Source of the DNA: JBIOWF01 sp044868295
GTDB lineage: Bacteria > Actinomycetota > Actinomycetes > Streptosporangiales > Streptosporangiaceae
DNA length: 27,414 nt
Assembly: GCA_044868295.1 (NCBI GenBank)
Contig: JBIOWF010000071.1
Location: forward strand, 1-27,414
Reading direction: 5' to 3'
In this document: positions 20,925 to 27,414 of the stretch, piece by piece
Position numbering within the stretch: position 1 is the first letter of the stretch
How the letters are laid out: each line of letters starts with the position of its first letter
Translations under genes and position numbers: made by a program
Notes under the pieces: generated by a model
The model's database searches: none
The model's input: the letters and a program-made list of their open reading frames with translations, nothing else
What the model was told of the DNA's origin: nothing

Positions 20925-21419
20925 ATGCCAACTCGACGCTTGCTCCGGCTTCTCGCCGGTACGGCCGCCGCCTCGGCGCTGCTGTTCACCGCCGCGTGCG
21001 GCGGAAGCGCGGCCGACTCAACCGGGGCCTCAGGCGACGCTTCCGGGCAGATGGCCAAGTTCCAGCAATGCCTCAAGGACCAGGGAGTGGAACTGCCGGA
21101 GAGAGGCGCCGGAGGCCGGGGCGGACCCGGCGGCAACGGCCAGGGCGGCAATGGCCAGGGCGGGGGCGGTCAGGGCGGTCAGCCGCCGTCGGGCGCGCCG
21201 TCCGGCGCCCCTGCCGCGCTTCCCAGCGGCCAGCCCAGCACCCGGCCGAGCGGCGCGCCGTCGATGGACGCCGAGACGCAGAAGGCGATGGACGCCTGCG
21301 CGCAGTACCGGCCGCGGGGTGGCCCCGGCGATGGCGGCCCCGGTGGCAGTGGTCCCGGCGGCGGTACCGGTGGTCAGGCCGGCAGCGGGCAGTCGAGCGG
21401 CGCCCCGGCCCAGACCTGA
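20925..21419 (+). CDS. Small Gly/Pro-rich lipoprotein of unknown function
   Basis: A 164-residue protein with a lipoprotein signal: RR near the start, a hydrophobic core (LLAGTAAASALLF) and a TAAC lipobox with Cys25, so it is probably anchored outside the membrane. The mature part has MAKFQQCLKDQGVELPE, a low-complexity Gly/Asn/Gln/Pro/Ser middle, then MDAETQKAMDACAQYRP and a Gly-rich tail. The two conserved-looking Cys (QQCLKDQGV and DACAQYR) could pair. I recall similar proteins beside actinomycete efflux ABC systems, but none is adjacent here. The ATG at 20925 is chosen for the signal peptide; the upstream frame looks non-coding. GGNGQ repeats are encoded by 15-base units at 21129-21182. 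Confidence 0.75.
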   Translation: MPTRRLLRLLAGTAAASALLFTAACGGSAADSTGASGDASGQMAKFQQCLKDQGVELPERGAGGRGGPGGNGQGGNGQGGGGQGGQPPSGAPSGAPAALPSGQPSTRPSGAPSMDAETQKAMDACAQYRPRGGPGDGGPGGSGPGGGTGGQAGSGQSSGAPAQT

Positions 21420-21440
21420 TCGCCGTTCACTGAGGCTCGT

Positions 21441-21469
21441 TGATTCTCAGTGATTCGCCCATTACCGGG
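21441..21469. repeat. Dispersed intergenic repeat, copy 2
   Basis: Second copy of the repeat at 18341-18379, with the spacer between its two conserved blocks removed. It lies 22 bases after the lipoprotein stop and is followed by a GC-rich region (CGTCCC and CGGGACG can pair) that probably ends the convergent transcripts. Confidence 0.75.
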
Positions 21470-21654
21470 AAACGTCCCCGTCTGATCCGGGCCGGGACGC
21501 CCGGCGCGGGGTAGACGTTTCACAGCCGCCCGCCCGCGCCGGGCCCGGTCTTGAGGTCGGCTCCGCGCCCTTGATGAGCGCCGAGCAGTCCATGACCCCT
21601 GCCGTGAGGCCGAGGGACCTCACATGCGTCCGCCGGGGCGCGGACGCTTGTCGA

Positions 21655-22416
21655 TCAGACGGTGACCGGTTCGGCGGCCGGTTGGGGCGCGTCACGCCAG
21701 AACGGGACGGCGACCAGGACGAGCAGCACCCCGATCGCGCCGGAGGCGGCGAAGGCCCATCCGGGGCCGTGGGCGTCCACTATCGCGCCCGTCACCGGCC
21801 CGGCGCTCGCGACGCCTATCGTCAGCGCCATGCCGTGCAGGCCCATCGCCTCACCACGCGAAACGGCCGGAACACGCTGGTTGACCGCGTCGACCGTGGC
21901 CGACAGAGCGGGCGCGCAGAGCAGGCCCGCGGGCACCAGCGCGAGGCAGAGCCACCACCATCCGCCGCCCACCAGCCCGATCGGCATGGTCAGCGCGCAC
22001 AGCCCGCCGATCAGCACCAGCGGTGACAGGCCCCGGGCCAGCCCGCCGTACACGAAGCCGCCGACCATCGAGTAGCCGCACCACAGCGCGATCACCAGGC
22101 CGGTCCATTCGGTGGCGGCGGCGCTTTTGAGCGTGGCGACCAATGACAACTCGGTCGCGGTGAGCACGAACGTGAGCGCCGCCGCGACGCCGAGCAGGGT
22201 GAGCATGCCGGGGCCGAACCACTGCCGCCGGGGCAAGGCCTCCTGCTTCATCTCGTCGGCCGAACGGGTGGGCGGGTCGAGCGCGAACAGCGCCACACCG
22301 GAGCCGACCAGACCTGCCGCCACCGCGAACATGGTCCACGTGCTGGACAACGTGGTGACCGCGACGGCGGGCCCGATCATGAACGAGAGCTCCACTCCCA
22401 TCGAGTCCAGCGCGAA
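21655..22416 (-). pseudogene. MFS transporter, N-terminal half missing
   Basis: The frame encodes about 250 residues homologous to the C-terminal six to seven membrane segments of an MFS permease, from FALDSMGVELSFMIGPAVAV to WRDAPQPAAEPVTV. The first about 150 residues, including motif A and the first membrane segments, are absent: upstream of about 22416 the frame continues only through the panB promoter and the antisense of panB, with no transporter features. It could be read from an internal ATG (FMIG or MGVEL), but a half-permease is unlikely to work. The deletion seems to have joined the permease to the panB upstream region. Confidence 0.75.
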
Positions 22417-22563
22417 CCCGGTCCGCCGGATTGTGCCCTGCCACACCGACAGTTTCGCTACTGGATTACATGCGATGCCCGGACTGTTGTACGCCGTGGC
22501 GACATGCAATGATCTGACTGTCCGGGGACGCCACAGGGGCGCCACGAGGCCTTGGAGGTAGCC

Positions 22564-23460
22564 ATGTCCTCTGTTTCGTTTGTATCCAGTTCTCCCACAT
22601 CCGGTCCTCCCGTATCCAGTCCTCCCGCATCCGGCACGTCGACCGCGCTCTACGGCGGCAAGGCCGGGCGCAGGGTCACCGTCCGCGACATCGCGGCGGC
22701 CAAGGACCGGCACGAGAAGTGGCCTATGGTCACCGCGTACGACGCCATGACCGCGAGGATCTTCGACGAGGCGGGCATTCCCGTCATGCTCGTCGGCGAC
22801 TCGGCCGCCATGGTCGTCTACGGCTACGACTCGACCCTGCCCGTCACGGTCGACGACCTGATCCCGCTCACCGCCGCGGTGGTCCGGGGCTCCACACGCG
22901 CCATGGTCGTCGCCGACCTGCCGTTCGGCTCCTATCAGGCGTCACCGCAGCAGGCCCTTGAGACGGCCACCCGCTTCATGAAGGAGGCCGGTGCGCACGC
23001 CGTCAAGCTGGAGGGCGGCCATCGGGTGCTTCCCCAGGTCGAGATGCTGGTTTCGGCCGGCATCCCGGTCATGGCCCACCTCGGCCTGACCCCGCAGTCC
23101 GTCAACGTCTTCGGCGGCTACCGGGTGCAGGGCCGTGGCCAGTCGGGCGACGAGCTGATGGCCGACGCGAAGGCTCTGGAGCACGCGGGCGCGTTCGCCA
23201 TCGTGCTCGAATGCGTCCCGGCCGATCTCGCGAACCGGGTGACGGCCTCGCTGAGCATCCCCACGATCGGCATCGGCGCCGGTGGGGACACCGACGCCCA
23301 GGTCCTCGTCTGGCAGGACCTCATGGGCCTGACCCCCCGTCCGGCCAAGTTCGTGAAGAGGTACTTCGACTTGGCGGGCGAGATGGACCGGGCGGTCCGC
23401 GCCTTCGCCGACGAGGTCGCGTCCGGCGCCTACCCCGCCCCCGAGCACACATACCAATGA
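22564..23460 (+). CDS. panB: 3-methyl-2-oxobutanoate hydroxymethyltransferase (ketopantoate synthesis)
   Basis: A 298-residue enzyme that adds a hydroxymethyl group from methylene-tetrahydrofolate to ketoisovalerate, the first step to pantothenate and coenzyme A. Conserved parts are MVTAYDAMTARIFDEAGIPVMLVGDS (metal ligand Asp79), VVADLPFGSY (Asp118), AVKLEGG (Lys148), GLTPQSVNVFGGYRVQG and VLECVP (catalytic Glu216), all read in separate pieces. The ATG at 22564 follows GGAGG at five bases. The first about 27 residues are a Ser/Pro/Gly pentapeptide-repeat extension absent from most PanB proteins I know. No panC or panD is beside it. Confidence 0.95.
   Translation: MSSVSFVSSSPTSGPPVSSPPASGTSTALYGGKAGRRVTVRDIAAAKDRHEKWPMVTAYDAMTARIFDEAGIPVMLVGDSAAMVVYGYDSTLPVTVDDLIPLTAAVVRGSTRAMVVADLPFGSYQASPQQALETATRFMKEAGAHAVKLEGGHRVLPQVEMLVSAGIPVMAHLGLTPQSVNVFGGYRVQGRGQSGDELMADAKALEHAGAFAIVLECVPADLANRVTASLSIPTIGIGAGGDTDAQVLVWQDLMGLTPRPAKFVKRYFDLAGEMDRAVRAFADEVASGAYPAPEHTYQ
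22582..22641 (+). repeat. 15-bp tandem repeats at the start of panB
   Basis: Four in-frame 15-base units (from 22582, 22597, 22612 and 22627) encode VSSSP, TSGPP, VSSPP and ASGTS. The underlying pattern is (T/C)ATCC(A/G)GT(C/T)CTCCC. Confidence 0.8.
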
Positions 23461-23533
23461 CCGCTGCCTTTCGCCCCAAGCGACCGGCCCCGATCCCCCC
23501 GCCTTCGGTCGCTGGCCTTCAGCCACCGATTGA

Positions 23534-24241
23534 GGGTTAGTTCTCCCGTCCACCGATCCCCCGGGCGGCCCCACGCGGGCCGCCCGGCGGCTCTCGATCG
23601 TCCTCGGTTGCGCCGTTCTCACCACGACGTTCACCGTCGTCCCCGCCGGGGCGCGGGCCGGCAAGGCGACGCATTACACGCTGGAATCAGGCGGCGGCAA
23701 CTGCTCCTACCCCTCCCCTCCTGCGAACGGCCTCTACGCCGCCCTGTCCCCGGCCGAGTACGCCAAGGGCGCGCGGTGCGGCGGCTACCTGGACGTCACC
23801 GGCCCCCGGGGAACCGTCCGGGTGAAGATCGTCGACCAGTGCCCGCCCTGCTCGACGGGCCACCTCGATCTGAGCAAGCCCGCGTTCGCCAGGATCGCCG
23901 ACCCGCGGAAGGGCGTCACGGGAGTCACCTACCGCCTGGCCCGCGATCCACGGCCGAGCGGAAAGCTGGCCTTCCGCGTCAAGGAGGGCTCCTCCCAGTG
24001 GTGGCTCGGCCTCCTGGTGATCAACCATGGCAACCCGCTGACCTCGGTCGAGATCCGGCAGAGCGGCCGATGGCGCAAGCTGCTCCGCACGGACTACAAC
24101 TACTGGCTGGCGGAGAAACCGGGCCCGGGACCCGGTCCCTTCACTGTTCGGATCATCGACGCCCGCGGCTATCGCGCGACGGTGCGGAAGATCCGGCTGG
24201 CACCCGAGAAAGTTCAGCGCACCAACGTCAGGATGTACTGA
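23534..24241 (+). CDS. Expansin-like secreted protein, start unresolved
   Basis: The frame opens after a TGA at 23531 and reads a signal peptide (RRLSIVLGCAVLTTTFTVVPAGARA) and then a two-domain expansin like Bacillus YoaJ. Domain 1 (from GKATHYT) is a double-psi beta barrel with cysteines and VKIVDQCPPC and HLDLSKPAFARIAD, the latter holding the conserved Asp. Domain 2 is CBM63-like with FRVKEGSSQWWLGLLVINHGNP, the aromatic surface typical of cellulose binding, read in pieces. Expansins loosen plant cell walls without hydrolysis. No ATG, GTG or TTG exists in frame before the GTG at 23822, which lies inside domain 1. Either a frameshift separates the true start (a TTG at 23530 lies in another frame) or a rare start codon is used. 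The 3' end overlaps the convergent PLP-enzyme gene by 14 bases. Confidence 0.8.
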   Translation, partial: GLVLPSTDPPGGPTRAARRLSIVLGCAVLTTTFTVVPAGARAGKATHYTLESGGGNCSYPSPPANGLYAALSPAEYAKGARCGGYLDVTGPRGTVRVKIVDQCPPCSTGHLDLSKPAFARIADPRKGVTGVTYRLARDPRPSGKLAFRVKEGSSQWWLGLLVINHGNPLTSVEIRQSGRWRKLLRTDYNYWLAEKPGPGPGPFTVRIIDARGYRATVRKIRLAPEKVQRTNVRMY

Positions 24242-25406
24242 GAGCCTGCTCGAAGTCGGCCCACAGGTCCTCGGGGTGCTCGATGCCGACCGCCACTCGC
24301 ACCGTGCCCTCGCCAATGCCCGCTGCGGCGAGGGCGGCGGCGTCCAGCGACCGGTGGGAGACGCTCGCCGGATGCGTGACGAGGGTCTCCACGCCGCCGA
24401 GCGAGGGTGCGAGCAGTGCCAGCCGTACGGAACTCATGAAGGCCTCACCCGCCGCGCGGCCGCCGACCAGATCGAAGGAGAACACGCCGCCGAAGTCGGG
24501 CAGCAGCTTGGCGGCCACGTCATAGGACGCGTGCGACCGCAGCCCGGGCCAGTGCACGGCGGCCACGGCGGGGTGCTCGGCGAGCCGGGTGGCCAGCAGG
24601 CGGGTGTTGACGCAGTGCCGGTCCATGCGCAGCGGCAAAGTCTGGAGCCCGCGCAGCGTCAGCCACGCGGCGAACGGATCGGCCGTCGCCCCGAGCTCGA
24701 TCGCGTACGCCCAGACCTTGCGGTACAGCTCGGACGAGGCGAAGACGGCGATGCCACCCAGCACGTCGGTGTGCCCGGACAGATACTTGGTGGTCGAGTG
24801 GACGACCACGTCGGCGCCGTGGTCCAGCGGGCGGCACAGCAGCGGTGAGGCGAACGTGTTGTCCACCACTGTGATCAGGCCTGCCTCGCGCCCGGCCGCG
24901 CTCATCCCCGGCAGGTCCGCGACCTGCGTCATCGGGTTCGCGATCGTCTCCAGGTAGAGCAGCTTCGTCGAGGACCGTACGGCATCGCGGACGGCGGCGG
25001 GGTCGGCCTCCGGCACGTAGGTGACCTCGATGCCGAAGCGTGCCGTCAGATCGGCGAGCATGTGGGCGGTGCCACCGTACAGGGCCTTCTGGGCGATCAC
25101 GTGATCCCCGGCCTGAAGCAGGGCGAGCAGCACCGAGTTGATCGCGCCCATCCCGGACCCGGCCGCGATCGCGGCCGTCCCGCCCTCAAGGTCGGCGATG
25201 GCCTCCTCCAGCGCGCGCACGGTCGGATTCGACATCCGCCCGTAGACGAAAGGTCCGTCCGGACGGGTCATAGCGTCGGCGAAGACCATCGGATCGTCGA
25301 AGACGAACCCCGAGGTCTGATACAGCGGCACGGTGATCGGCACGCTGCCGTGCAGCTCCGGCTTGGGAAGGTGGACGACACGAGTCTCTGGGCGCAGGGT
25401 GCTCAT
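24228..25406 (-). CDS. Cystathionine gamma-synthase/lyase-family PLP enzyme
   Basis: A 392-residue trans-sulfuration-type enzyme. The PLP lysine is Lys207 in HSTTKYLSGHTD, Asp182 lies in VDNTFASPLLCRP, Tyr110 is in KALYGGT, and the N-terminal YGRMSNPTVRALE supplies the neighbouring-subunit phosphate contact. Family members are cystathionine gamma-synthase, cystathionine gamma-lyase and methionine gamma-lyase; these cannot be told apart by reading alone. The ATG at 25406 has no ribosome site and lies at the expected start of transcription. It is divergent from a MocR-type regulator that may control it. The stop overlaps the end of the expansin gene. Confidence 0.9.
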   Translation of the reverse strand: MSTLRPETRVVHLPKPELHGSVPITVPLYQTSGFVFDDPMVFADAMTRPDGPFVYGRMSNPTVRALEEAIADLEGGTAAIAAGSGMGAINSVLLALLQAGDHVIAQKALYGGTAHMLADLTARFGIEVTYVPEADPAAVRDAVRSSTKLLYLETIANPMTQVADLPGMSAAGREAGLITVVDNTFASPLLCRPLDHGADVVVHSTTKYLSGHTDVLGGIAVFASSELYRKVWAYAIELGATADPFAAWLTLRGLQTLPLRMDRHCVNTRLLATRLAEHPAVAAVHWPGLRSHASYDVAAKLLPDFGGVFSFDLVGGRAAGEAFMSSVRLALLAPSLGGVETLVTHPASVSHRSLDAAALAAAGIGEGTVRVAVGIEHPEDLWADFEQALSTS

Positions 25407-25413
25407 GCCGATA

Positions 25414-25443
25414 AGAATGACCCGGCAAAAGCCGCTTTGTCAG
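25414..25443 (-). promoter_or_regulatory. Promoter of the trans-sulfuration gene, leaderless type
   Basis: On the minus strand CTGACA (25443-25438), 18 bases and CATTCT (25419-25414) lie so that transcription should start at or within a base or two of the ATG at 25406. Confidence 0.6.
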
Positions 25444-25445
25444 AT

Positions 25446-25481
25446 CCAATCCGGCATGATTGGTCCATCAATAGGGCCAAT
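25446..25481. promoter_or_regulatory. MocR-type operator with three CCAAT/ATTGG half-sites
   Basis: ATTGGTCC (25459-25466) and GGGCCAAT (25474-25481) form an inverted repeat with a 7-base spacer. A further CCAAT at 25446-25450 pairs with the first ATTGG across eight bases. Such sites suit MocR/PdxR regulators, and the array is next to the -35 of the divergent PLP-enzyme gene. Confidence 0.65.
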
Positions 25482-25518
25482 CGAGCAGTTGAGTCCGGAT
25501 CGCGGGAGGCGCACGACA

Positions 25519-27072
25519 TTGGGCGAGTCAGCGAAGGCCGACCCGGTCGGCGACCTCGTGGGGCTGCTGGGGCGATGGGCCGCGGGCCGTGGCCCGCTCT
25601 ACCTGCTGCTCGCCGCCCGGCTTCGCGTGCTGATCGACGACGGCCTGCTCAGCCCCGGGACCATCCTGCCGCCGGACCGGATCCTCGCCCGGAGCCTGGC
25701 CGTGGGCCGGGGAACGGTCGTGTCCGCGTACGACCTGCTGCAGCAGGAGGGCAAGCTCGTCCGCCGACAGGGCAGCGGCACCCGGGTCGCCGCGGCCGAA
25801 CTGCCCGCGACCCGCAGCACGTCCGACGGGGTCACCAACCCCCTGCTGCTGCACCTCCTCGACCCGCCCGACGGAGTCACCCTGCTGAGCTGCGCCGCAT
25901 GGCTGGAGCCCCCCGCCGAGCTCAGCGAGGCCTACCAGGAGGCGGCCGTACGGCTGTCACGAGTCGGGGACGATATGGGCTACCACCCCGCCGGCCATCC
26001 GACGCTGCGCCGGGCGCTGGCGGACCACTTCACCCGCCGAGGACTGCCCACCACAGCCGACGAGATCCTGGTGACCAATGGCGGCCAGCAGGCCCTGAGC
26101 TTGATCACAAGCCTGCTCGTCGCGCCCGGGGACCTCGTCCTGACCGAGACCCCCACCTACCCGAGCGTGATCGAGATCTTCCGCAACGCGGGCGCCCTCG
26201 TCGAAGGCCGTGACGCGCGCTCCACCCGCGAGAACGGCACGCTGGACCCGGCGGCCACACCATCCTCGGGATCAGCGGCGGGATCAGCCGCGGAACCGTT
26301 CAGGACTCGCGAGACTGCGGGACCGTCCAGGCCCCAGGAGGCCGCGGGGCGGCGGGCGGCCCTCGCATATGTCATCCCCACCGCCCACAACCCCACGGGG
26401 TCGATCATGCCGCCGCTGGCCCGCCGCCGCCTGGCCGCCTGGGCGGCGGACAACGACGTTCCGCTGATCGACGACGAGGTGCCCGCGGAGCTGTGCTTCT
26501 CCGGCGAGACCCCGCCGCCCCTCGCGTCCTACGGCGGCGGGGAACACCTCATCACCGTGGGCTCGCTCAGCAAGCTGATCTGGGGCGGGCTGCGGGTCGG
26601 CTGGGTCCGCGCCGCGGCGCCGGTAATCTCGCGGCTGGCCCGGCTGCGCGCGGTTCACGACTTCGGCGGCGACGTGCTCGCCCAACTCGCCGCAGTGGCG
26701 CTGCTCGCCCGCCTTGACGACGTACGGCGCGGCCGCACGGCCCTGCTCCGGGCGAGACATGACCATCTCTGCGCCGAGCTGCGGGAACGGCTGCCTGACT
26801 GGTCGTTCGAGCCCGCTCTCGGTGGCCCGACGATCTGGGTGCGGCTGCCCCGGGGCGATGCGGGCGCCTTCGCACAGGTGGCCATCAGGCACGGGGTGGC
26901 CGTGCCGCCCGGCCCGTGCTTCGACCCGTCCGGCGGCCACACCGACCACCTGCGGGTGCCGTTCCTCCTGCCGGAGGAGGAGCTCAGCAGGTGCGTCGCC
27001 CAGCTCGCACTCGCCTGGCGGGCCTATGACGGCTCGCCCCGCCCGCCCTCCCTCCACGCCCTGGTCGTCTGA
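25519..27072 (+). CDS. MocR/PdxR-type regulator (GntR winged helix fused to an aminotransferase-like domain)
   Basis: A 517-residue protein. Residues 15-90 hold a GntR winged helix (LYLLLAARLRVLIDDGLLSPG, LPPDRILARSLAVGRGTVVSAYDLLQQEGKLV, GSGTRV). From about 125 on is a fold-type I aminotransferase-like domain with GYHPAGHPTLRRALA, TNGGQQALSL, PTAHNPTG and the PLP lysine Lys352 in GSLSKLIWGG. MocR proteins sense PLP or amino-compound adducts. TTG at 25519 is chosen because GGGAGG lies nine bases upstream, and earlier starts would place the operator inside the gene. A low-complexity insertion (about residues 242-280) interrupts the aminotransferase domain. It probably controls itself and the divergent trans-sulfuration gene. 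Confidence 0.88.
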   Translation: MGESAKADPVGDLVGLLGRWAAGRGPLYLLLAARLRVLIDDGLLSPGTILPPDRILARSLAVGRGTVVSAYDLLQQEGKLVRRQGSGTRVAAAELPATRSTSDGVTNPLLLHLLDPPDGVTLLSCAAWLEPPAELSEAYQEAAVRLSRVGDDMGYHPAGHPTLRRALADHFTRRGLPTTADEILVTNGGQQALSLITSLLVAPGDLVLTETPTYPSVIEIFRNAGALVEGRDARSTRENGTLDPAATPSSGSAAGSAAEPFRTRETAGPSRPQEAAGRRAALAYVIPTAHNPTGSIMPPLARRRLAAWAADNDVPLIDDEVPAELCFSGETPPPLASYGGGEHLITVGSLSKLIWGGLRVGWVRAAAPVISRLARLRAVHDFGGDVLAQLAAVALLARLDDVRRGRTALLRARHDHLCAELRERLPDWSFEPALGGPTIWVRLPRGDAGAFAQVAIRHGVAVPPGPCFDPSGGHTDHLRVPFLLPEEELSRCVAQLALAWRAYDGSPRPPSLHALVV

Positions 27073-27303
27073 CCCAGCCCGAAAGGTCACCTGCGACCCA
27101 GCGACTGGAGCTCCGGCCGGGCTCCCCCGCCGGGAACGTGGATCAGTTCGCGCTGGCGTGCCGACGGGTTTGTCCCTGGTGCAGGGCGGGCAGGGCGCCG
27201 CCGAGGATCGTCGCACCTGTTAGGCGGAAATCGTCACCCGTCCTAGGCGCCGATCCTGATCGAGGACATCCACGGCACGAACGGTCGGCACATTTGAAGC
27301 GCT
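27073..27303. other. Intergenic region before the insertion element
   Basis: About 230 bases with no supportable gene. CCGGC and GCCGG near 27115-27135 could pair as a weak terminator after the MocR-type gene. The right part is the DNA flanking the end of the IS200/IS605-type element and would hold its guide-matching target sequence. Confidence 0.4.
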
Positions 27304-27324
27304 CCCCACGGCTAAAGCCGGGGG
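27304..27324 (-). mobile_element. Right-end hairpin of an IS200/IS605-type element
   Basis: CGGCT-AA-AGCCG with flanking C/G pairs (one A-G mismatch) forms the subterminal hairpin seen at the ends of actinomycete IS605/IS1341 elements, with the typical minus-strand series GGAATCCCCCGGCTT and GTGGGGAGCGCTTCAA. The tnpB stop codon falls inside it, as is usual where the guide RNA overlaps the gene end. The rest of the element lies beyond the window. Confidence 0.7.
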
Positions 27325-27414
27325 ATTCCAGCCAGCTCGGACGCCGTCATGGCGGTGGTCCGGGCTGCTGTTGCTTGGCGGTTCGCCTTCCGGCCCACGG
27401 TTGCCTGTGGTTTG
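27312..27414 (-). CDS. tnpB: C-terminal end of an IS605-family TnpB (partial)
   Basis: The minus strand gives about 34 codons ending SELAGIPRL and TAG at 27312-27314. The basic, low-complexity tail and the stop within the element-end hairpin fit the C-terminus of TnpB, the RNA-guided nuclease of IS200/IS605 elements. No catalytic RuvC or zinc-finger residues are inside the window, so the call depends mostly on the end structure. Another frame across the same bases is open too, so the reading is tentative. Confidence 0.55.
   Translation of the reverse strand, partial: KPQATVGRKANRQATAARTTAMTASELAGIPRL

Noticed and set aside
20654..21151. Minus-strand 165-codon frame over the exporter operator
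   Set aside because: Covers the operator and the antisense of the lipoprotein signal; low-complexity Pro/Ala start.
21462..21695. Small minus-strand frame after the MFS pseudogene
   Set aside because: No ribosome site or family match; it overlaps the probable terminator region.
23530..24525. 331-codon frame starting at TTG 23530
   Set aside because: After the first about 20 codons it is out of frame with the expansin homology and becomes Arg/Gly/Pro-rich; only its start may matter as the lost N-terminus of the expansin.

Overview
The window is high-GC DNA from an actinomycete. It reads like a Streptosporangiales-type genome (Streptosporangium, Nonomuraea or Microbispora relatives), but that placement is inferred from base composition, GTG/TTG starts, promoters close to start codons and gene content, not from a marker gene. 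The left part holds the 5' end of glnE (minus) and a conserved chromosomal set: a class I glutamine amidotransferase, an alpha/beta hydrolase and a hotdog-fold protein. The intact adenylylation-independent glutamine synthetase glnA2 lies at 8932-10293 (minus). In mycobacteria glnA2 and glnE are neighbours, so the layout suggests that one locus has been split.

Between them is a roughly 5.5 kb accessory island. The last 28 codons of glnA2, its stop codon and its terminator hairpin occur twice in direct orientation (3382-3520 and 8881-9019), with 96 identical bases. Beside the right copy lies the C-terminal remnant of a tyrosine integrase, and farther in lies the 3' half of a tRNA-Ala gene. Inside are a PadR regulator overlapping a membrane-anchored Mrr-like nuclease, a GtrA-family membrane protein, a divergent Nudix hydrolase/GntR regulator pair resembling pif/korSA of actinomycete integrative elements such as pSAM2, and an ATPase-domain (RsbW-like) protein coupled to a small unknown protein. 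I read this as a decayed integrative element at the 3' end of glnA2.

Right of glnA2 the order is: an ArsR-type regulator divergent from an MFS exporter; a membrane histidine kinase followed by an unusual response regulator in which a SARP-type DNA-binding/BTAD module is fused in front of a receiver and a degenerate LuxR-type HTH, joined by a 21-bp tandem-repeat linker; glutamine-dependent NAD synthetase nadE with a promoter placed for a leaderless mRNA; a convergent DHA2-type exporter with its TetR regulator and a multi-site operator; and a small Gly-rich lipoprotein. Then come a 5'-truncated MFS pseudogene, panB with a pentapeptide-repeat N-terminus, an expansin-like secreted protein with no ordinary in-frame start codon, a cystathionine gamma-synthase-like PLP enzyme divergent from a MocR-type regulator, and, at the window edge, the end of an IS200/IS605-type tnpB element.

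The most unusual items are the glnA2-targeted island, the SARP-receiver fusion with its repeat linker, the triplicated histidine-kinase gene end, and the expansin gene lacking a start codon. All assignments come from reading the sequence and recalling families; no search was run.
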